Assembly (NCBI RefSeq): GCF_963678185.1
Contig: NZ_OY782757.1
Span: forward strand, 3,004,001 to 3,068,000
Reading direction: 5' to 3'
DNA length: 64,000 nt
Source of the DNA: an uncultured Tolumonas sp.
GTDB lineage: Bacteria; Pseudomonadota; Gammaproteobacteria; Enterobacterales; Aeromonadaceae
Shown here: positions 8,804 through 18,451 of the stretch, in pieces
How the letters are laid out: the number at the start of each line of letters is the position of its first letter
How positions within the stretch are numbered: the stretch's first letter is position 1
Position numbers and translations under genes: made by a program
Notes under the pieces: model-generated
What the model was told of the DNA's origin: nothing
Database searches by the model: none
Seen by the model: the letters and a program-made list of their open reading frames with translations, nothing else

Positions 8804-9649
8804 ATGGCTATATCACCTTGTCTGTATATCGTACCGACGCCGATTGGTAACCTGTCGGATATTACATTGCGTGCAATCGAGATTTTAAAGAGTGTCGATT
8901 GTATCGCTGCGGAAGATACCCGCCACAGTGGCATTCTGTTGCAACACCTGCAGGTCAAAGTGCCGATGCTGGCATTGCATGATCACAATGAACAGCAACG
9001 GGCTGGTGTGTTGATCCAACGAATTCAACAAGGACAAAGCATTGCGTTGATTTCTGACGCCGGTACCCCACTGATCAGCGACCCTGGTTATCATCTGGTG
9101 AAAGCCTGCCGTGATGCGGGGGTAAAAGTAGTGCCATTACCAGGGCCTTGTGCGGCAATCACCGCATTGAGTGCGGCGGGCCTTCCTACCGATCGTTTTG
9201 TTTTTGAAGGCTTTTTGCCGGCTAAAGAAAAAGGGAAGGACGATCGACTGCAGGCGTTGGCCGATGAGACTCGTACCATGGTGTTTTATGAATCACCGCG
9301 TCGGGTGATGGATACATTAACTGCGATGTATCAGGTATTTGGTGAGCGTCAGATTGTCATTGCCCGAGAGTTGACTAAAACCTTTGAGACTCTGCACAGC
9401 TTGCCGCTTTCTGAAATGCTGGTGTGGCTGCAGGAAGATGATAACCGTACTCGTGGTGAATTTGTGCTGATGTTGGCAGGTAAAGCCGATAACAGTGATG
9501 AATTACCGGCGGAAGTATTACGCACCTTAACACTGCTGATGGTCGATTTGCCGCTGAAAAAAGCGGCGGCATTAACGGCTGAAATTTATGGTGTGAAAAA
9601 GAATGCGCTCTATGCGTGGGGCTTGGAAAAGCAGAATTCTGAGAGATAG
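8804..9649 (+). CDS. rsmI: 16S rRNA (cytidine-1402-2'-O)-methyltransferase
   Basis: RsmI methylates the ribose of C1402 in the decoding centre of 16S rRNA using S-adenosylmethionine. It is a tetrapyrrole-methylase-fold protein: [17 protein letters not shown] near the N-terminus, [23 protein letters not shown] (about 83-97) and [17 protein letters not shown]. The 281-residue length fits. AGGAG precedes the ATG. It is divergent from lpoA across 81 bases. Confidence 0.96.
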   Translation: MAISPCLYIVPTPIGNLSDITLRAIEILKSVDCIAAEDTRHSGILLQHLQVKVPMLALHDHNEQQRAGVLIQRIQQGQSIALISDAGTPLISDPGYHLVKACRDAGVKVVPLPGPCAAITALSAAGLPTDRFVFEGFLPAKEKGKDDRLQALADETRTMVFYESPRRVMDTLTAMYQVFGERQIVIARELTKTFETLHSLPLSEMLVWLQEDDNRTRGEFVLMLAGKADNSDELPAEVLRTLTLLMVDLPLKKAAALTAEIYGVKKNALYAWGLEKQNSER

Positions 9650-9650
9650 T

Positions 9651-9679
9651 TTGCTGTGTGGGCGTAACCTCCCTATAAT
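9651..9679 (+). promoter_or_regulatory. Sigma-70 promoter of rnpB
   Basis: TTGCTG at 9651-9656 and a perfect TATAAT at 9674-9679 are separated by 17 bp. Transcription would begin about seven bases downstream, at the 5' end of RNase P RNA. The promoter starts directly after the rsmI stop codon. The GC-rich stretch between the -10 box and the start (GCGCGCG) resembles the discriminator of stable-RNA promoters. Confidence 0.9.
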
Positions 9680-9685
9680 GCGCGC

Positions 9686-10062
<377 letters not shown>

Positions 10063-10068
10063 ACAATT

Positions 10069-10099
10069 ATCCCGTTCACGCTTGCGTGGCGGGATTTTT
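10069..10099 (+). terminator. Terminator of rnpB, overlapping the menE stop region
   Basis: ATCCCG...CGGGAT encloses CACGC...GCGTG, followed by TTTTT. The hairpin lies 7 bases after the mature RNase P RNA end. It covers the stop codon and last codons of the convergent menE gene (stop at 10076-10078). Confidence 0.88.
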
Positions 10100-11452
10100 C
10101 GTTTCTGCCAGTCGCTTAAATTCTGCGCGGGGTAGTTTCAGCTGGCCTGCTGACAACGTTGGCCATGGCAAATACTCTTTCGGCAACATAAAGGCGGGCA
10201 AAAATTGACGTAACCATACGGACAATTCAGCTGTTGTAACAGGTTGTTGCTGCCAATCGATAAAACAGACGCCACGCATGCCCCACTCTTCGTCTGGCGT
10301 GGGAACAACAACCGCTTGTACGATGGCTGGATGTTGTAGCAGTTGTTGTTCAATCTGTTCTGGCTGAATGTTCTCCCCACCACTGATGAACTGGTTATCA
10401 ATGCGACCATTAATCACTAACTCATTGTTCTGCCAGTAGCCAGCATCGCCGGTGTGAAACCACCCATCAGCATCTAGCGGTAGTAATAAACTGCCATCAG
10501 CTTGGTAATAACCGGCAAACAGTGTGTCACCTCGGACACAAATTTCATCAGCTTGAATCGTTACTTCCCGTCTGGCTAATGCTTTACCCACGACGCCAGC
10601 GGTTCCGGCTGGTGCGGTGCAAACCTGCGATGCCATCTCCGATAAACCATAACTCACCCACGGTGTCAGCTGTTGTGCACGGCATTGGGCAATCAGGCTA
10701 TCAGGGAGTGGGGCGCCACCCAATAACAAGTGACGAACTTGTGTGGCGGAAAAGTGAAAATTCGGTTGCTGTAATAAGCGGTATAGCTGTGTTGGCACCA
10801 GCGACAGATGCGTGATCGGCGCTTGTTGTAATAGTGTAGTCAGTGGCAATGCCGGATCAGGCAGCACCACACAGGCTCCGGCCAGAAAACAGCGAAACAA
10901 AATGGCCAGCCCACCGACATGAAACAGTGGTAGTGACAATAACCAACCATCATGGGCGGTAATGGGCACTAGGCTGCCTTGTGCGTTGGCGAAATGGTTC
11001 CGCAAACGGTGCGCGACCACTTTCGGTGAACCGCTGCTGCCAGAGGTAAAAATTAAATTACTGAGTGTGCTGTCATTCAGTTCACAAACAGCGGATGGTG
11101 ACGTTTCTAAGGTGAAATCGAATTGCAACTCATCGGAGGGCCAGCGCAGAGTGGTATGTACTTGTTGTTGAAGTTGTTGTTGCCGAGCTTCGGGAAATGC
11201 TGGGTTTATTGGGCAGCAGACGATTTGCTCGCGCCAGCAAGCCCACAGCAACATCACCAGTTCTACACTGTTAATACTGCACAAAAACAGATGATCGCCA
11301 GACTTTAATCCGGCGTGTCGGAGCTGTTGTTGCAGAGCATTGAGCCGGGCATCCAGTTGTCGGTAATTGAGGGTAATACCGGCATGCCATAATGCCGGCT
11401 GTCTCGGGTGCTGTTGTGCGTGTTGCCGGATGGGGCAAGTTAGCTTTGCCAT
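10076..11452 (-). CDS. menE: o-Succinylbenzoate--CoA ligase
   Basis: MenE activates o-succinylbenzoate to its CoA thioester with ATP, in menaquinone synthesis. It is an ANL-superfamily adenylate-forming enzyme. The P-loop-like motif LIFTSGSSGSPKVVAH is at about 132-147, YGLSEMASQVC follows in the middle, and GWFHTGDAGYW and the hinge INGRIDNQFISGGENI lie nearer the C-terminus. The length of 458 is typical. Its start overlaps the end of menC by 13 bases, and it is the last gene of the men operon. Confidence 0.95.
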   Translation of the reverse strand: MAKLTCPIRQHAQQHPRQPALWHAGITLNYRQLDARLNALQQQLRHAGLKSGDHLFLCSINSVELVMLLWACWREQIVCCPINPAFPEARQQQLQQQVHTTLRWPSDELQFDFTLETSPSAVCELNDSTLSNLIFTSGSSGSPKVVAHRLRNHFANAQGSLVPITAHDGWLLSLPLFHVGGLAILFRCFLAGACVVLPDPALPLTTLLQQAPITHLSLVPTQLYRLLQQPNFHFSATQVRHLLLGGAPLPDSLIAQCRAQQLTPWVSYGLSEMASQVCTAPAGTAGVVGKALARREVTIQADEICVRGDTLFAGYYQADGSLLLPLDADGWFHTGDAGYWQNNELVINGRIDNQFISGGENIQPEQIEQQLLQHPAIVQAVVVPTPDEEWGMRGVCFIDWQQQPVTTAELSVWLRQFLPAFMLPKEYLPWPTLSAGQLKLPRAEFKRLAETKNPATQA

Positions 11453-12366
11453 ACCACCTGCAACTGTTTGGTATCGACTTGTTGTTTATCGTCCAGCACA
11501 GAACCACTGAAATAACGCAGTGTATCGAGACCGGGTGCTTGTTCAGGTGACCATTCAGCTGCCAGTAAAGCCAGCAGACGGTTACCGAGTTGCGATTCAT
11601 GGCTGGAAGAGATCACCACTTTCACCCCATTTGCTTTAGCTTTGTTCACTAGTTCATGACATTTTTCCAATGAACCGATGAGTGTGGGTTTTAATACCAA
11701 GCCTTTGAGTTGCGGGAAAAAATCCCAGTTAGTTTCGGCGCTTAAGATCTCATCCAGTGCTACAGCAATGCCGGTATGTGACGCAACCGCACGGATATCT
11801 GCATAAGTCGGACAAGGATCTTCAATATATTCAATGCGGGACGGATCGAGATGACTCATGAAGGTCCAGGCTTCTTCCCGCGTCCACAGCTGGTTCGCAT
11901 CCAATATCAGTTTGGTTTTCGGTGCTAACCGGATAATTTCGCGGATCATCGCCAGCTCATTGCGCATTGGATAACGGGCAACTTTGAGTTTTACCCGGCT
12001 GGGATAGTCATATAACCACTCTTTCCAGCTCCAGATAATATCTTCCGGCGTGCCTTGTAACAGTAGATAAGGTGGCAGCGGCGTATGTTTTAATACCGGC
12101 CAGCTACGACGGGCGCAATCTAAACCAAATTGCACAGAAGGATAAATAACTGGAATGGTTTTGCCTTGTTTAAACGCTGTCAGAAAAGCGATGGTTTCTT
12201 GTTCAGCTTCTGCCAGGGTTTCACGGGAAAAACCTGGTAATGGTGCAATTTCACTCCAGCTGCTGCCCCAATGCAACAATAAGCCTTCGCGTTGCTCGAT
12301 AGTCTGGTTATGAAATGTCAGTGGATGCGTGAGCGGCAGTTGATACCGATACAGAGTGATATCCAT
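11440..12366 (-). CDS. menC: o-Succinylbenzoate synthase
   Basis: MenC is an enolase-superfamily enzyme that dehydrates SHCHC to o-succinylbenzoate. The visible elements are VKLKVARYP (catalytic Lys of the KxK type), LILDANQLW and YIEDPCP (metal-binding Asp and Glu), and VALDEIL. I start at 12366 (MDITLYRYQLPLTHPLTF, 308 residues), with AAGGA upstream. The longer in-frame extension to 12408 adds 14 residues with no family similarity and spans a 16-base direct repeat. Confidence 0.94.
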   Translation of the reverse strand: MDITLYRYQLPLTHPLTFHNQTIEQREGLLLHWGSSWSEIAPLPGFSRETLAEAEQETIAFLTAFKQGKTIPVIYPSVQFGLDCARRSWPVLKHTPLPPYLLLQGTPEDIIWSWKEWLYDYPSRVKLKVARYPMRNELAMIREIIRLAPKTKLILDANQLWTREEAWTFMSHLDPSRIEYIEDPCPTYADIRAVASHTGIAVALDEILSAETNWDFFPQLKGLVLKPTLIGSLEKCHELVNKAKANGVKVVISSSHESQLGNRLLALLAAEWSPEQAPGLDTLRYFSGSVLDDKQQVDTKQLQVVWQS

Positions 12367-12455
12367 AAGCTGGCTGTCCTTATGCTTAGTAGAATTGGTC
12401 CACGGCAAAATCAGTCCACGGCAAAAACCAATGTTCAGTCATGTTATAACAGATC

Positions 12456-12482
12456 CCGATGCAGAGATCAGATCTGCATCGG
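12456..12482. repeat. Perfect inverted repeat between menB and menC
   Basis: CCGATGCAGA (12456-12465) and TCTGCATCGG (12473-12482) form a 10-bp stem with a 7-base loop inside the menB-menC gap. There is no T-run on the transcribed strand, so it is more likely an mRNA-stabilising or processing hairpin than a terminator. Nearby, GTCCACGGCAAAA is tandemly duplicated with a 16-base period around 12399-12427. Confidence 0.6.
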
Positions 12483-12497
12483 AGTGTTACGGCAGCT

Positions 12498-13358
12498 TTA
12501 CGGGTTTCGTGGGAATTTATTGAAATCCGGCTCACGTTTTTCGTTGAAGGCGTTGCGGCCTTCCTGACCTTCTTCAGTCATGTAAAACAGCATGGTGGCA
12601 TTGCCTGCCAGTTCTTGCAGACCAGCCTGACCATCACAATCGGCATTCAGGGCGGCTTTCAGGCAACGCAAGGCCATCGGGCTGTGTTGCAGCATTTCAC
12701 GGCACCAGCGCACCGTTTCGCGCTCCAGTTCGGCCAATGGCACGACCGTATTCACCAGCCCCATGTCTAACGCTTCTTTGGCATCATATTGACGGCACAA
12801 GAACCAGATCTCGCGGGCTTTTTTCTGGCCGACTAAACGTGCCATGTAGGAAGCACCCCAACCACCATCGAACGAACCGACTTTCGGGCCAGTCTGACCG
12901 AAACGGGCATTTTCCGCGGCAATGGTGAGATCACACAGCATATGTAAGACGTGACCGCCACCAATGGCGTAACCGGCTACCATCGCCACAATCGGTTTCG
13001 GACAGGTGCGGATCTGGCGCTGGAAGTCGAGCACGTTCAGATGGTGCGTGCCTTCGTCATCTTTGTATCCACCGTAATCGCCACGCACTTTCTGATCACC
13101 ACCGGAACAGAATGCCAGCTCGCCTTCACCGGTCAGAATGATGGTGCCGATCTGGGCATCAAAGCGAGCATCTTGCAGTGCTTTCATCATCTCCATCACG
13201 GTGAGGGGACGAAATGCATTACGCACCTGTGGGCGGTTAATGGTGATTTTAGCGATACCATCGGCTGATTTGTGATAGCGGATGTCTTGGTAATCGGCGC
13301 TGCAATCCTGCCATTCGATAGGGGCATACCAGCGGGCATCGTTATCGTGATCTTGCAT
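12498..13358 (-). CDS. menB: 1,4-Dihydroxy-2-naphthoyl-CoA synthase
   Basis: MenB is a crotonase-fold enzyme that closes the naphthoquinone ring of o-succinylbenzoyl-CoA. Its 286 residues match the family: [56 protein letters not shown] (oxyanion-hole region) and [21 protein letters not shown]. The C-terminal [13 protein letters not shown] closes the fold over the active site. It sits between menH and menC in the men operon. A 122-base palindromic repeat lies between it and menH. Confidence 0.97.
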   Translation of the reverse strand: MQDHDNDARWYAPIEWQDCSADYQDIRYHKSADGIAKITINRPQVRNAFRPLTVMEMMKALQDARFDAQIGTIILTGEGELAFCSGGDQKVRGDYGGYKDDEGTHHLNVLDFQRQIRTCPKPIVAMVAGYAIGGGHVLHMLCDLTIAAENARFGQTGPKVGSFDGGWGASYMARLVGQKKAREIWFLCRQYDAKEALDMGLVNTVVPLAELERETVRWCREMLQHSPMALRCLKAALNADCDGQAGLQELAGNATMLFYMTEEGQEGRNAFNEKREPDFNKFPRNP

Positions 13359-13384
13359 AGTCGTCTCTCATAATTAACAGTAGA

Positions 13385-13506
13385 TACCCTTTCCACTTGA
13401 AGTTGCAGCGGCGTTGGCTGCATTCATTCGCCCCAATCACATAGCTTATCTATGCTCATGGGGTTCCTCACTTGCCGCCTACCTGCAATTTCAAGTGGTT
13501 TGGGTA
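13385..13506. repeat. 122-bp palindromic intergenic repeat (ERIC/YPAL-like) in the men operon
   Basis: The ends are inverted copies, TACCC-NNN-CCACTTGAARTTGCAG, pointing inward. The interior contains a second inverted repeat, CCCCA..CATAG / CTATG..TGGGG, with GGCGGCAAG and CAGCCAACGCCGC arms between. This layout resembles non-autonomous palindromic elements of enterobacteria such as ERIC or YPAL. I found no second full copy in this window. It occupies the menH-menB gap and includes the menH stop codon. Confidence 0.8.
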
Positions 13507-14244
13507 GACATTAGTTAGCCACTGCCGGATAGCAGTCGCCATGGATTCTGGGTTGGCGCGGTGCAGATTGTGTCCACCGGCCAGTATTTGCTGTGTTAGC
13601 GACGAGCAGTGGGTCGCCAGTTGTGCAGCAATCGCTTGGAATTTCAAATCGTGTTCACCGCACAGATACAGCACCGGTAGTGACGTATCTTGCAACCAAG
13701 GTTGCAGATCCGGTTGTTTGGCCAGCGAACAACAACACAGCATGTGCGCCAGTTGTGCCGCACTGTTTTGACTACGGTCAACGATGAGTTGGGCGCGTTC
13801 TGTCGGGTTTAAATCCGCGAAGACGGGTTGTTGATACCAGTCGCTTAATACAGCCGATAATAGCTCGCGATAAAACCGCCGCGCCCAATGGGCATCAGCA
13901 CTAGCGCGAGCTTTTCGTTCGTCTGCTGAGCTTAAACCGGGGTGGGCATTTTCCAACACTAAGCTTTGTAAACCAGTAGGTTGTGTGGCGGCCCACTGCA
14001 ACGCCAGTCGCCCGCCAAGCGAATAACCAAGCAGATGATAATCAGCGATATTGTGTTGCTGTAATTGCTGCTGAAACCAAAGGGGGAAATCAGCCATTCG
14101 ATTGAAACGTTGTTCACCAGCGTGACCGTGCCCCGGCAGATCGAAAGCGATGCAGTGGTAATCGGGTAACCGTTCAATAAGTGCTGACCAGTCACGGGTT
14201 GAGCCTAAAAAACCATGCAGTAAGACCAGCGTTGGCTTATTCAC
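13468..14244 (-). CDS. menH: SHCHC synthase MenH (alpha/beta hydrolase)
   Basis: MenH eliminates pyruvate from SEPHCHC to give SHCHC in menaquinone synthesis. It is an alpha/beta-hydrolase-fold protein of 258 residues. LLHGFLGSTRDW lies near the N-terminus, FDLPGHGHAG follows, the nucleophile elbow GYSLGGRLAL is at about 86-95, and the catalytic His sits in GGHNLHRANPE. The start overlaps the menD stop (ATGA). The last twelve codons (YPNHLKLQVGGK and stop) are encoded by the palindromic repeat, so the native C-terminus has been replaced. Confidence 0.94.
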   Translation of the reverse strand: MNKPTLVLLHGFLGSTRDWSALIERLPDYHCIAFDLPGHGHAGEQRFNRMADFPLWFQQQLQQHNIADYHLLGYSLGGRLALQWAATQPTGLQSLVLENAHPGLSSADERKARASADAHWARRFYRELLSAVLSDWYQQPVFADLNPTERAQLIVDRSQNSAAQLAHMLCCCSLAKQPDLQPWLQDTSLPVLYLCGEHDLKFQAIAAQLATHCSSLTQQILAGGHNLHRANPESMATAIRQWLTNVYPNHLKLQVGGK

Positions 14245-15971
14245 GTCGGTAACTCTCGTACATGCTGGGCAAACGCTTTCAGCCAGTTCGCAGCTTCGCC
14301 TACTGCGACCTTACATTCCAATAGGGTGGCACTGTGTCGTGTCAACGCTTGCTGATAATTGTGCTGGAAGCTAGCGGCATCGGTTGGTGCGGCATAAGCG
14401 AGCTGAAATTGTTCGGCACTGGCTTGGAAATTGAGCCCGTGCGGCAGTTGGTAAAAATGTTCGCGGATCTGGTTGTGCTCTGGCACCGGCAGCATATGAA
14501 AAATATTGCCACCATCATTGTTGATGATGATCAGCACAAACGGGCTAGTCAGGCTGCGCAATAACGCCAGACTGTTGAGATCAAACAGCGCAGATGTGTC
14601 GCCCAGCAGCACGGTGGTTGGCTGCGCCGGATCGGCTTTTGCTATTCCTGCGGCGGTGGCAATTAAACCATCAATGCCGGAAGCACCGCGATTGGTATAA
14701 ATATGCGTAGGTCGAACACCTGCTGTGCCGAGCATATCCAAAAGTCGGATCGGCATGCTGTTGCCAATAAATAGCTGGCCTTTGATCTGAGAATTCAACT
14801 GATGGCAGAGGGTGATTTCCCCCCATGCCGGCAGTTGTTGCTCAATAAGAGTCGTGAGCTTTTTATCCCATGTGGCGAGTTGATGCCATGCCGCATTGGA
14901 AGTTTCAGGCTGATGAGCCTGACACCAGTCACTCATCGAGCTGACAAATCGCTGTTGAACCGCGAGGCCATTGTCCAGCCGTTCCGCACTGTTATAGATT
15001 TGCCAGCAGTGCTGCCATTCTTGTTCGGTTAAAAACTGTTGCAGACGTTTGGAAATCAGTCGTCCACCGAATAACAGTAGTGTTTCTGCTTGGGCCAATT
15101 CGGCGCGAAAGTCGGGGTGGTGCAGTGCCAGATCGGCATAGTTGATGGCGTGTGAATGAAAGCGCAGTTGTGACTGAATATCCGCAATTAACGGCCAACC
15201 GGTTTGTTCGGCAAGTTGCAAAATAGCGTTGGCGTCTTCTTCTCGAGTCAGACGGCCGACGACAATCAGCCCCTTGCTATGGCGTACCGTTTTCCATGCA
15301 GGATCGGTTGGGCAGGCTGTTTGTGCTGCCGTGTAACGCGTCCAGGGCTCGTGACTGTCGAACCAACGGCTTAACCCTCGTAGCGTATGGGCTGGCAGTT
15401 GTTGTCCGTCTACCGGATAAAGTGGTTCGCGGAACGCACAATTCAGATGCACCGGGCCGGGGGTTTGTTGTTGCTGAAAGGCTGCCTGATCTATTGATGC
15501 CAACAGCCATGCCGGTGCAATCTCATTGCTCGGGGTTGGCAATAATTGCTGATAAACCGGATAGCTGGAAAAAATAGCGCTTTGATCGATAGCTTGATTA
15601 GCCCCATTACCGATCAACTCGGCGGGGCGATCGGCTGTTAGCAACCAAAGCGGAATACCCGATTGGCGCGCTTCCACCACGGCTGGTAATAGGTTAGCGA
15701 CCGCGCTGCCGGAGGTGACGATCACCGCGACGGGGCGCTGGCTGCCTTGCGCTAAGCCCAGCGCCAGAAAACCCAACCCGCGTTCGTCAAAATGCAGGTG
15801 TGTTGTTATCGCGGGGTTTGCTGCCGCAGCTAAGGTCAGCGGCGTAGAGCGCGAACCCGGCGCAATACAGATATCACGCACACCCAGTCGCACCAGCTCT
15901 TCAATAATTAACGAACTCCACAGGGCATGCAGACTACCTAATGCTTGCCACTGTTCAGTCATGCCAGACAC
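14241..15971 (-). CDS. menD: SEPHCHC synthase MenD (thiamine-diphosphate enzyme)
   Basis: MenD condenses isochorismate with 2-oxoglutarate, using ThDP, in the first committed step of menaquinone synthesis. The N-terminal catalytic region has ICIAPGSRSTPLTLAAA and HFDERGLGFLALG (the ThDP-activating Glu). The C-terminal ThDP-binding region has NRGASGIDG and LLGDTSALFDLNSLAL, then IINNDGGNIFHMLP. The 576-residue length is close to family norms. The start is either 15971 or the ATG at 15962, both overlapping the end of menF. Confidence 0.96.
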   Translation of the reverse strand: MSGMTEQWQALGSLHALWSSLIIEELVRLGVRDICIAPGSRSTPLTLAAAANPAITTHLHFDERGLGFLALGLAQGSQRPVAVIVTSGSAVANLLPAVVEARQSGIPLWLLTADRPAELIGNGANQAIDQSAIFSSYPVYQQLLPTPSNEIAPAWLLASIDQAAFQQQQTPGPVHLNCAFREPLYPVDGQQLPAHTLRGLSRWFDSHEPWTRYTAAQTACPTDPAWKTVRHSKGLIVVGRLTREEDANAILQLAEQTGWPLIADIQSQLRFHSHAINYADLALHHPDFRAELAQAETLLLFGGRLISKRLQQFLTEQEWQHCWQIYNSAERLDNGLAVQQRFVSSMSDWCQAHQPETSNAAWHQLATWDKKLTTLIEQQLPAWGEITLCHQLNSQIKGQLFIGNSMPIRLLDMLGTAGVRPTHIYTNRGASGIDGLIATAAGIAKADPAQPTTVLLGDTSALFDLNSLALLRSLTSPFVLIIINNDGGNIFHMLPVPEHNQIREHFYQLPHGLNFQASAEQFQLAYAAPTDAASFQHNYQQALTRHSATLLECKVAVGEAANWLKAFAQHVRELPT

Positions 15972-17418
15972 CCAACATGCTGTTGAGTTTAGTGTCGAGT
16001 TCCTGCCATTCGGCGTCGGCGTCTGAACCGGTTAGAATGCCGGCACCGGTATAGAGGTGCAGCTGATTTTGATGCCACAACCCACTGCGGATAGCGACGG
16101 TAAATTCCGACACATCTTCACTGATAAAACCGCACGCACCGGCATACCAACCACGCTGATGTTGTTCTAATTCACGGATCTGCTTCAATGCCTTGCGACG
16201 AGGCGAACCACCAACAGCCGGTGTCGGGTGTACTTTTTGCAGCAATTGCCAATCAGCCGTTTCTGGCAACAACGTGGCTTCGATTTCCCGTTTGATATGC
16301 TGGATATGTTTCAGCGGCAGGATCTGCGCTTCTGATACCACTGCCGTATCGGCCAGCCCGTCTAAGCGGGTCAGAATGTCGGTGTGCACAAAGCGATTTT
16401 CCAACCGATTTTTACCGTCCTGCAATAACAATGAAGCAAGCTCGGCATCTTGCTCGGCGTCACCGGTGCGTGGTGTGCTGCCGGCCAGTGCTTCACTGAA
16501 CAGTTGACGATCGTGACGACGGTAGAGACGTTCTGGCGAGCTGGCGATAAAACAGCTCTCCGGCGAGAATTGATAACCGATATGAAAACAGGCTGGTGTG
16601 GCACTTTGCCAATTGGCCAGCAGATCCCACGGGTTGAGCGTTTCGCTAAATTGCAGCGTAGTGCGGCGGGATAACACCACTTTGGGGATGATTTTTAAGG
16701 CGTCCGGCTGCAACACCTGCGACAACCATTGCATCCAGCGTGGTTTATCGGGGGTATCGTGGCGCTCGCGTTGTGCCGGTAAATAGTGCGTCAGTGTGGT
16801 TTCCGGCTGTAACTGTTGCAATGCATCGCGTGCGGCCGTCAGTTCGCTGGCTTGGTTGTTACCGTCAAACCAGAGATTACACACCAACTCAGTTTGATTA
16901 CCCTGACGGATCAACTCAATGCGTGGTAAGACAAAACGGCACTGGCCAAATTCCTGCCATTCCCCAGTAACCGGTTGTTGGTAATCAAAAGCCAGCCCGC
17001 CGTAATAACGCGGGTAGCTGCCGGCATGCGGGCGCAGTTGTCCGGTCAGCGAGGCCAGTTGTGTCGGATCAGTCAGTTCGCGGATCGCGCCTAATGCGGC
17101 AAATTCGCGGTCACGCTCACGGGCATGCCAGTAGATGCGTGGAAACAGCGGCTGCTCTTTTAACCAGCCGATCAATGAGGTGACATCCATCGCGGCGCGC
17201 AGGCGAACAAAACCTTGTTGCTCGGCGGCGGTGAGTGCGTCTAGTTGTTCCAGTAAATGAGTTTGAGCCAGCATTGGAATAATCGCATAAATCGGAATGC
17301 CGTCTGTCGCGAAGGGGGCGGTAAACTGCCAAAAGGCGTTGGCATCCGGTATAGTACGCCCTTTACAGGAAAGGCTTCCGCCCGCGGAATCGCACCAGTA
17401 TAGGGCTGGGCGCATCAT
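15955..17418 (-). CDS. menF: Isochorismate synthase
   Basis: MenF isomerises chorismate to isochorismate, the entry step of the pathway. The C-terminal chorismate-binding domain is evident: SPERLYRRHDRQLFSEALAG, LLQDGKNRLENRFV, HPTPAVGGSPR (about 395-405), and RGWYAGACGFIS followed by LYTGAGILTGSDADAEWQELDTK. I place the start at the ATG of 17418, eight bases after AGGTGG (487 residues). The reading frame stays open another 250 bases into divergent menA, but that extension lacks family similarity. Confidence 0.94.
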   Translation of the reverse strand: MMRPALYWCDSAGGSLSCKGRTIPDANAFWQFTAPFATDGIPIYAIIPMLAQTHLLEQLDALTAAEQQGFVRLRAAMDVTSLIGWLKEQPLFPRIYWHARERDREFAALGAIRELTDPTQLASLTGQLRPHAGSYPRYYGGLAFDYQQPVTGEWQEFGQCRFVLPRIELIRQGNQTELVCNLWFDGNNQASELTAARDALQQLQPETTLTHYLPAQRERHDTPDKPRWMQWLSQVLQPDALKIIPKVVLSRRTTLQFSETLNPWDLLANWQSATPACFHIGYQFSPESCFIASSPERLYRRHDRQLFSEALAGSTPRTGDAEQDAELASLLLQDGKNRLENRFVHTDILTRLDGLADTAVVSEAQILPLKHIQHIKREIEATLLPETADWQLLQKVHPTPAVGGSPRRKALKQIRELEQHQRGWYAGACGFISEDVSEFTVAIRSGLWHQNQLHLYTGAGILTGSDADAEWQELDTKLNSMLGVWHD

Positions 17419-17495
17419 GGGTAAACCCACCTGTGTCAGTTGAATAGTCAGTTGCGATAAATAGTTGCTGTGTAACGTAAGGAAAAAGTGGCCTG

Positions 17496-18404
17496 ATGAA
17501 TAAACCACGTTGGAAAGTTTGGTTGCAAGCAGCTCGTCTGCGCACATTGCCATTGGCCTGTGCCGCGGTGTTGTTGGGGAGTGGTTTGGCCGCTGGTGCG
17601 GATCTTTTCCACGCCAATGTCTTTGTCTTGTGTTTGCTGACAGCGATTGGTTTGCAGATTTTATCAAATCTGGCGAACGATTACGGTGACGCCGTCTCAG
17701 GTGCCGACAATGAAGATCGCGTTGGCCCGCAACGTACCGTCGTCAGTGGTTTGATCACGCGCGAACAGATGCAGCGCGCCATGGTGCTGGTGGCGGGGCT
17801 GACGATCATCAGTGGTTTGAGTTTGTTGTGGACGGCGTTTTCCGGCGATTGGCTGGCTATCCTGACCTTTATCGGATTTGGCAGTTTGGCGCTGATTGCG
17901 GCAGTGACCTATACCGTGGGGCGTCGTCCGTATGGTTATCGCGGCTTGGGAGATTTATCGGTATTCCTGTTTTTCGGTTTGCTGGGTGTGTTGGGAACCT
18001 ACTATTTATTTACTCAACAGTTCGATCCATTATTGATTTTACCGGCAGCCAGTTGTGGTTTTTTGGCAACTGGGGTGCTTAATATCAACAACATCCGTGA
18101 TATGGATACCGATCTGGCCAGTGGCAAGCGTACTTTTGCGTCCCGCCTCGGCACGATCTGGTCGCGCCGTTATCACTGGCTATTGGTGTTGGGTGCCGGC
18201 GTGATGACAATCGTGTTCATATTGTTACGCGCGCATACCGTATGGCCGTGGTTGTTTTTACCGGCATGGGTGCCGTTGATGTTGATTGCCCGCGTGGTGC
18301 AACAGAGCCATGATCCTGATCTATTGGATCAACAGCTAAAACGTACCGCCATGAGTAGTTTGTTGTTTAACTTACTACTGGCAATCGGTTTTGCACTCGA
18401 CTAG
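17496..18404 (+). CDS. menA: 1,4-Dihydroxy-2-naphthoate polyprenyltransferase
   Basis: MenA is an integral-membrane UbiA-family prenyltransferase that attaches the polyprenyl tail to DHNA, giving demethylmenaquinone. The first Asp-rich motif, NDYGDAVSGADNEDRVGPQR, is at about 62-81. The second, NNIRDMDTDLASGKRTFASR, is at about 196-215. At least eight hydrophobic segments span the 302 residues. It is divergent from menF across 77 bases, so the men operon and menA can be controlled from one intergenic region. Confidence 0.96.
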   Translation: MNKPRWKVWLQAARLRTLPLACAAVLLGSGLAAGADLFHANVFVLCLLTAIGLQILSNLANDYGDAVSGADNEDRVGPQRTVVSGLITREQMQRAMVLVAGLTIISGLSLLWTAFSGDWLAILTFIGFGSLALIAAVTYTVGRRPYGYRGLGDLSVFLFFGLLGVLGTYYLFTQQFDPLLILPAASCGFLATGVLNINNIRDMDTDLASGKRTFASRLGTIWSRRYHWLLVLGAGVMTIVFILLRAHTVWPWLFLPAWVPLMLIARVVQQSHDPDLLDQQLKRTAMSSLLFNLLLAIGFALD

Positions 18405-18451
18405 TCTGTCTTTTTCGAGTGTGTTTTAAGCAGATGCTACCGGAGGGAAAA

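Noticed and set aside
17419..17667. N-terminal extension of menF into menA
   Set aside because: The frame is open but lacks MenF similarity, overlaps divergent menA, and a good SD precedes the ATG at 17418.
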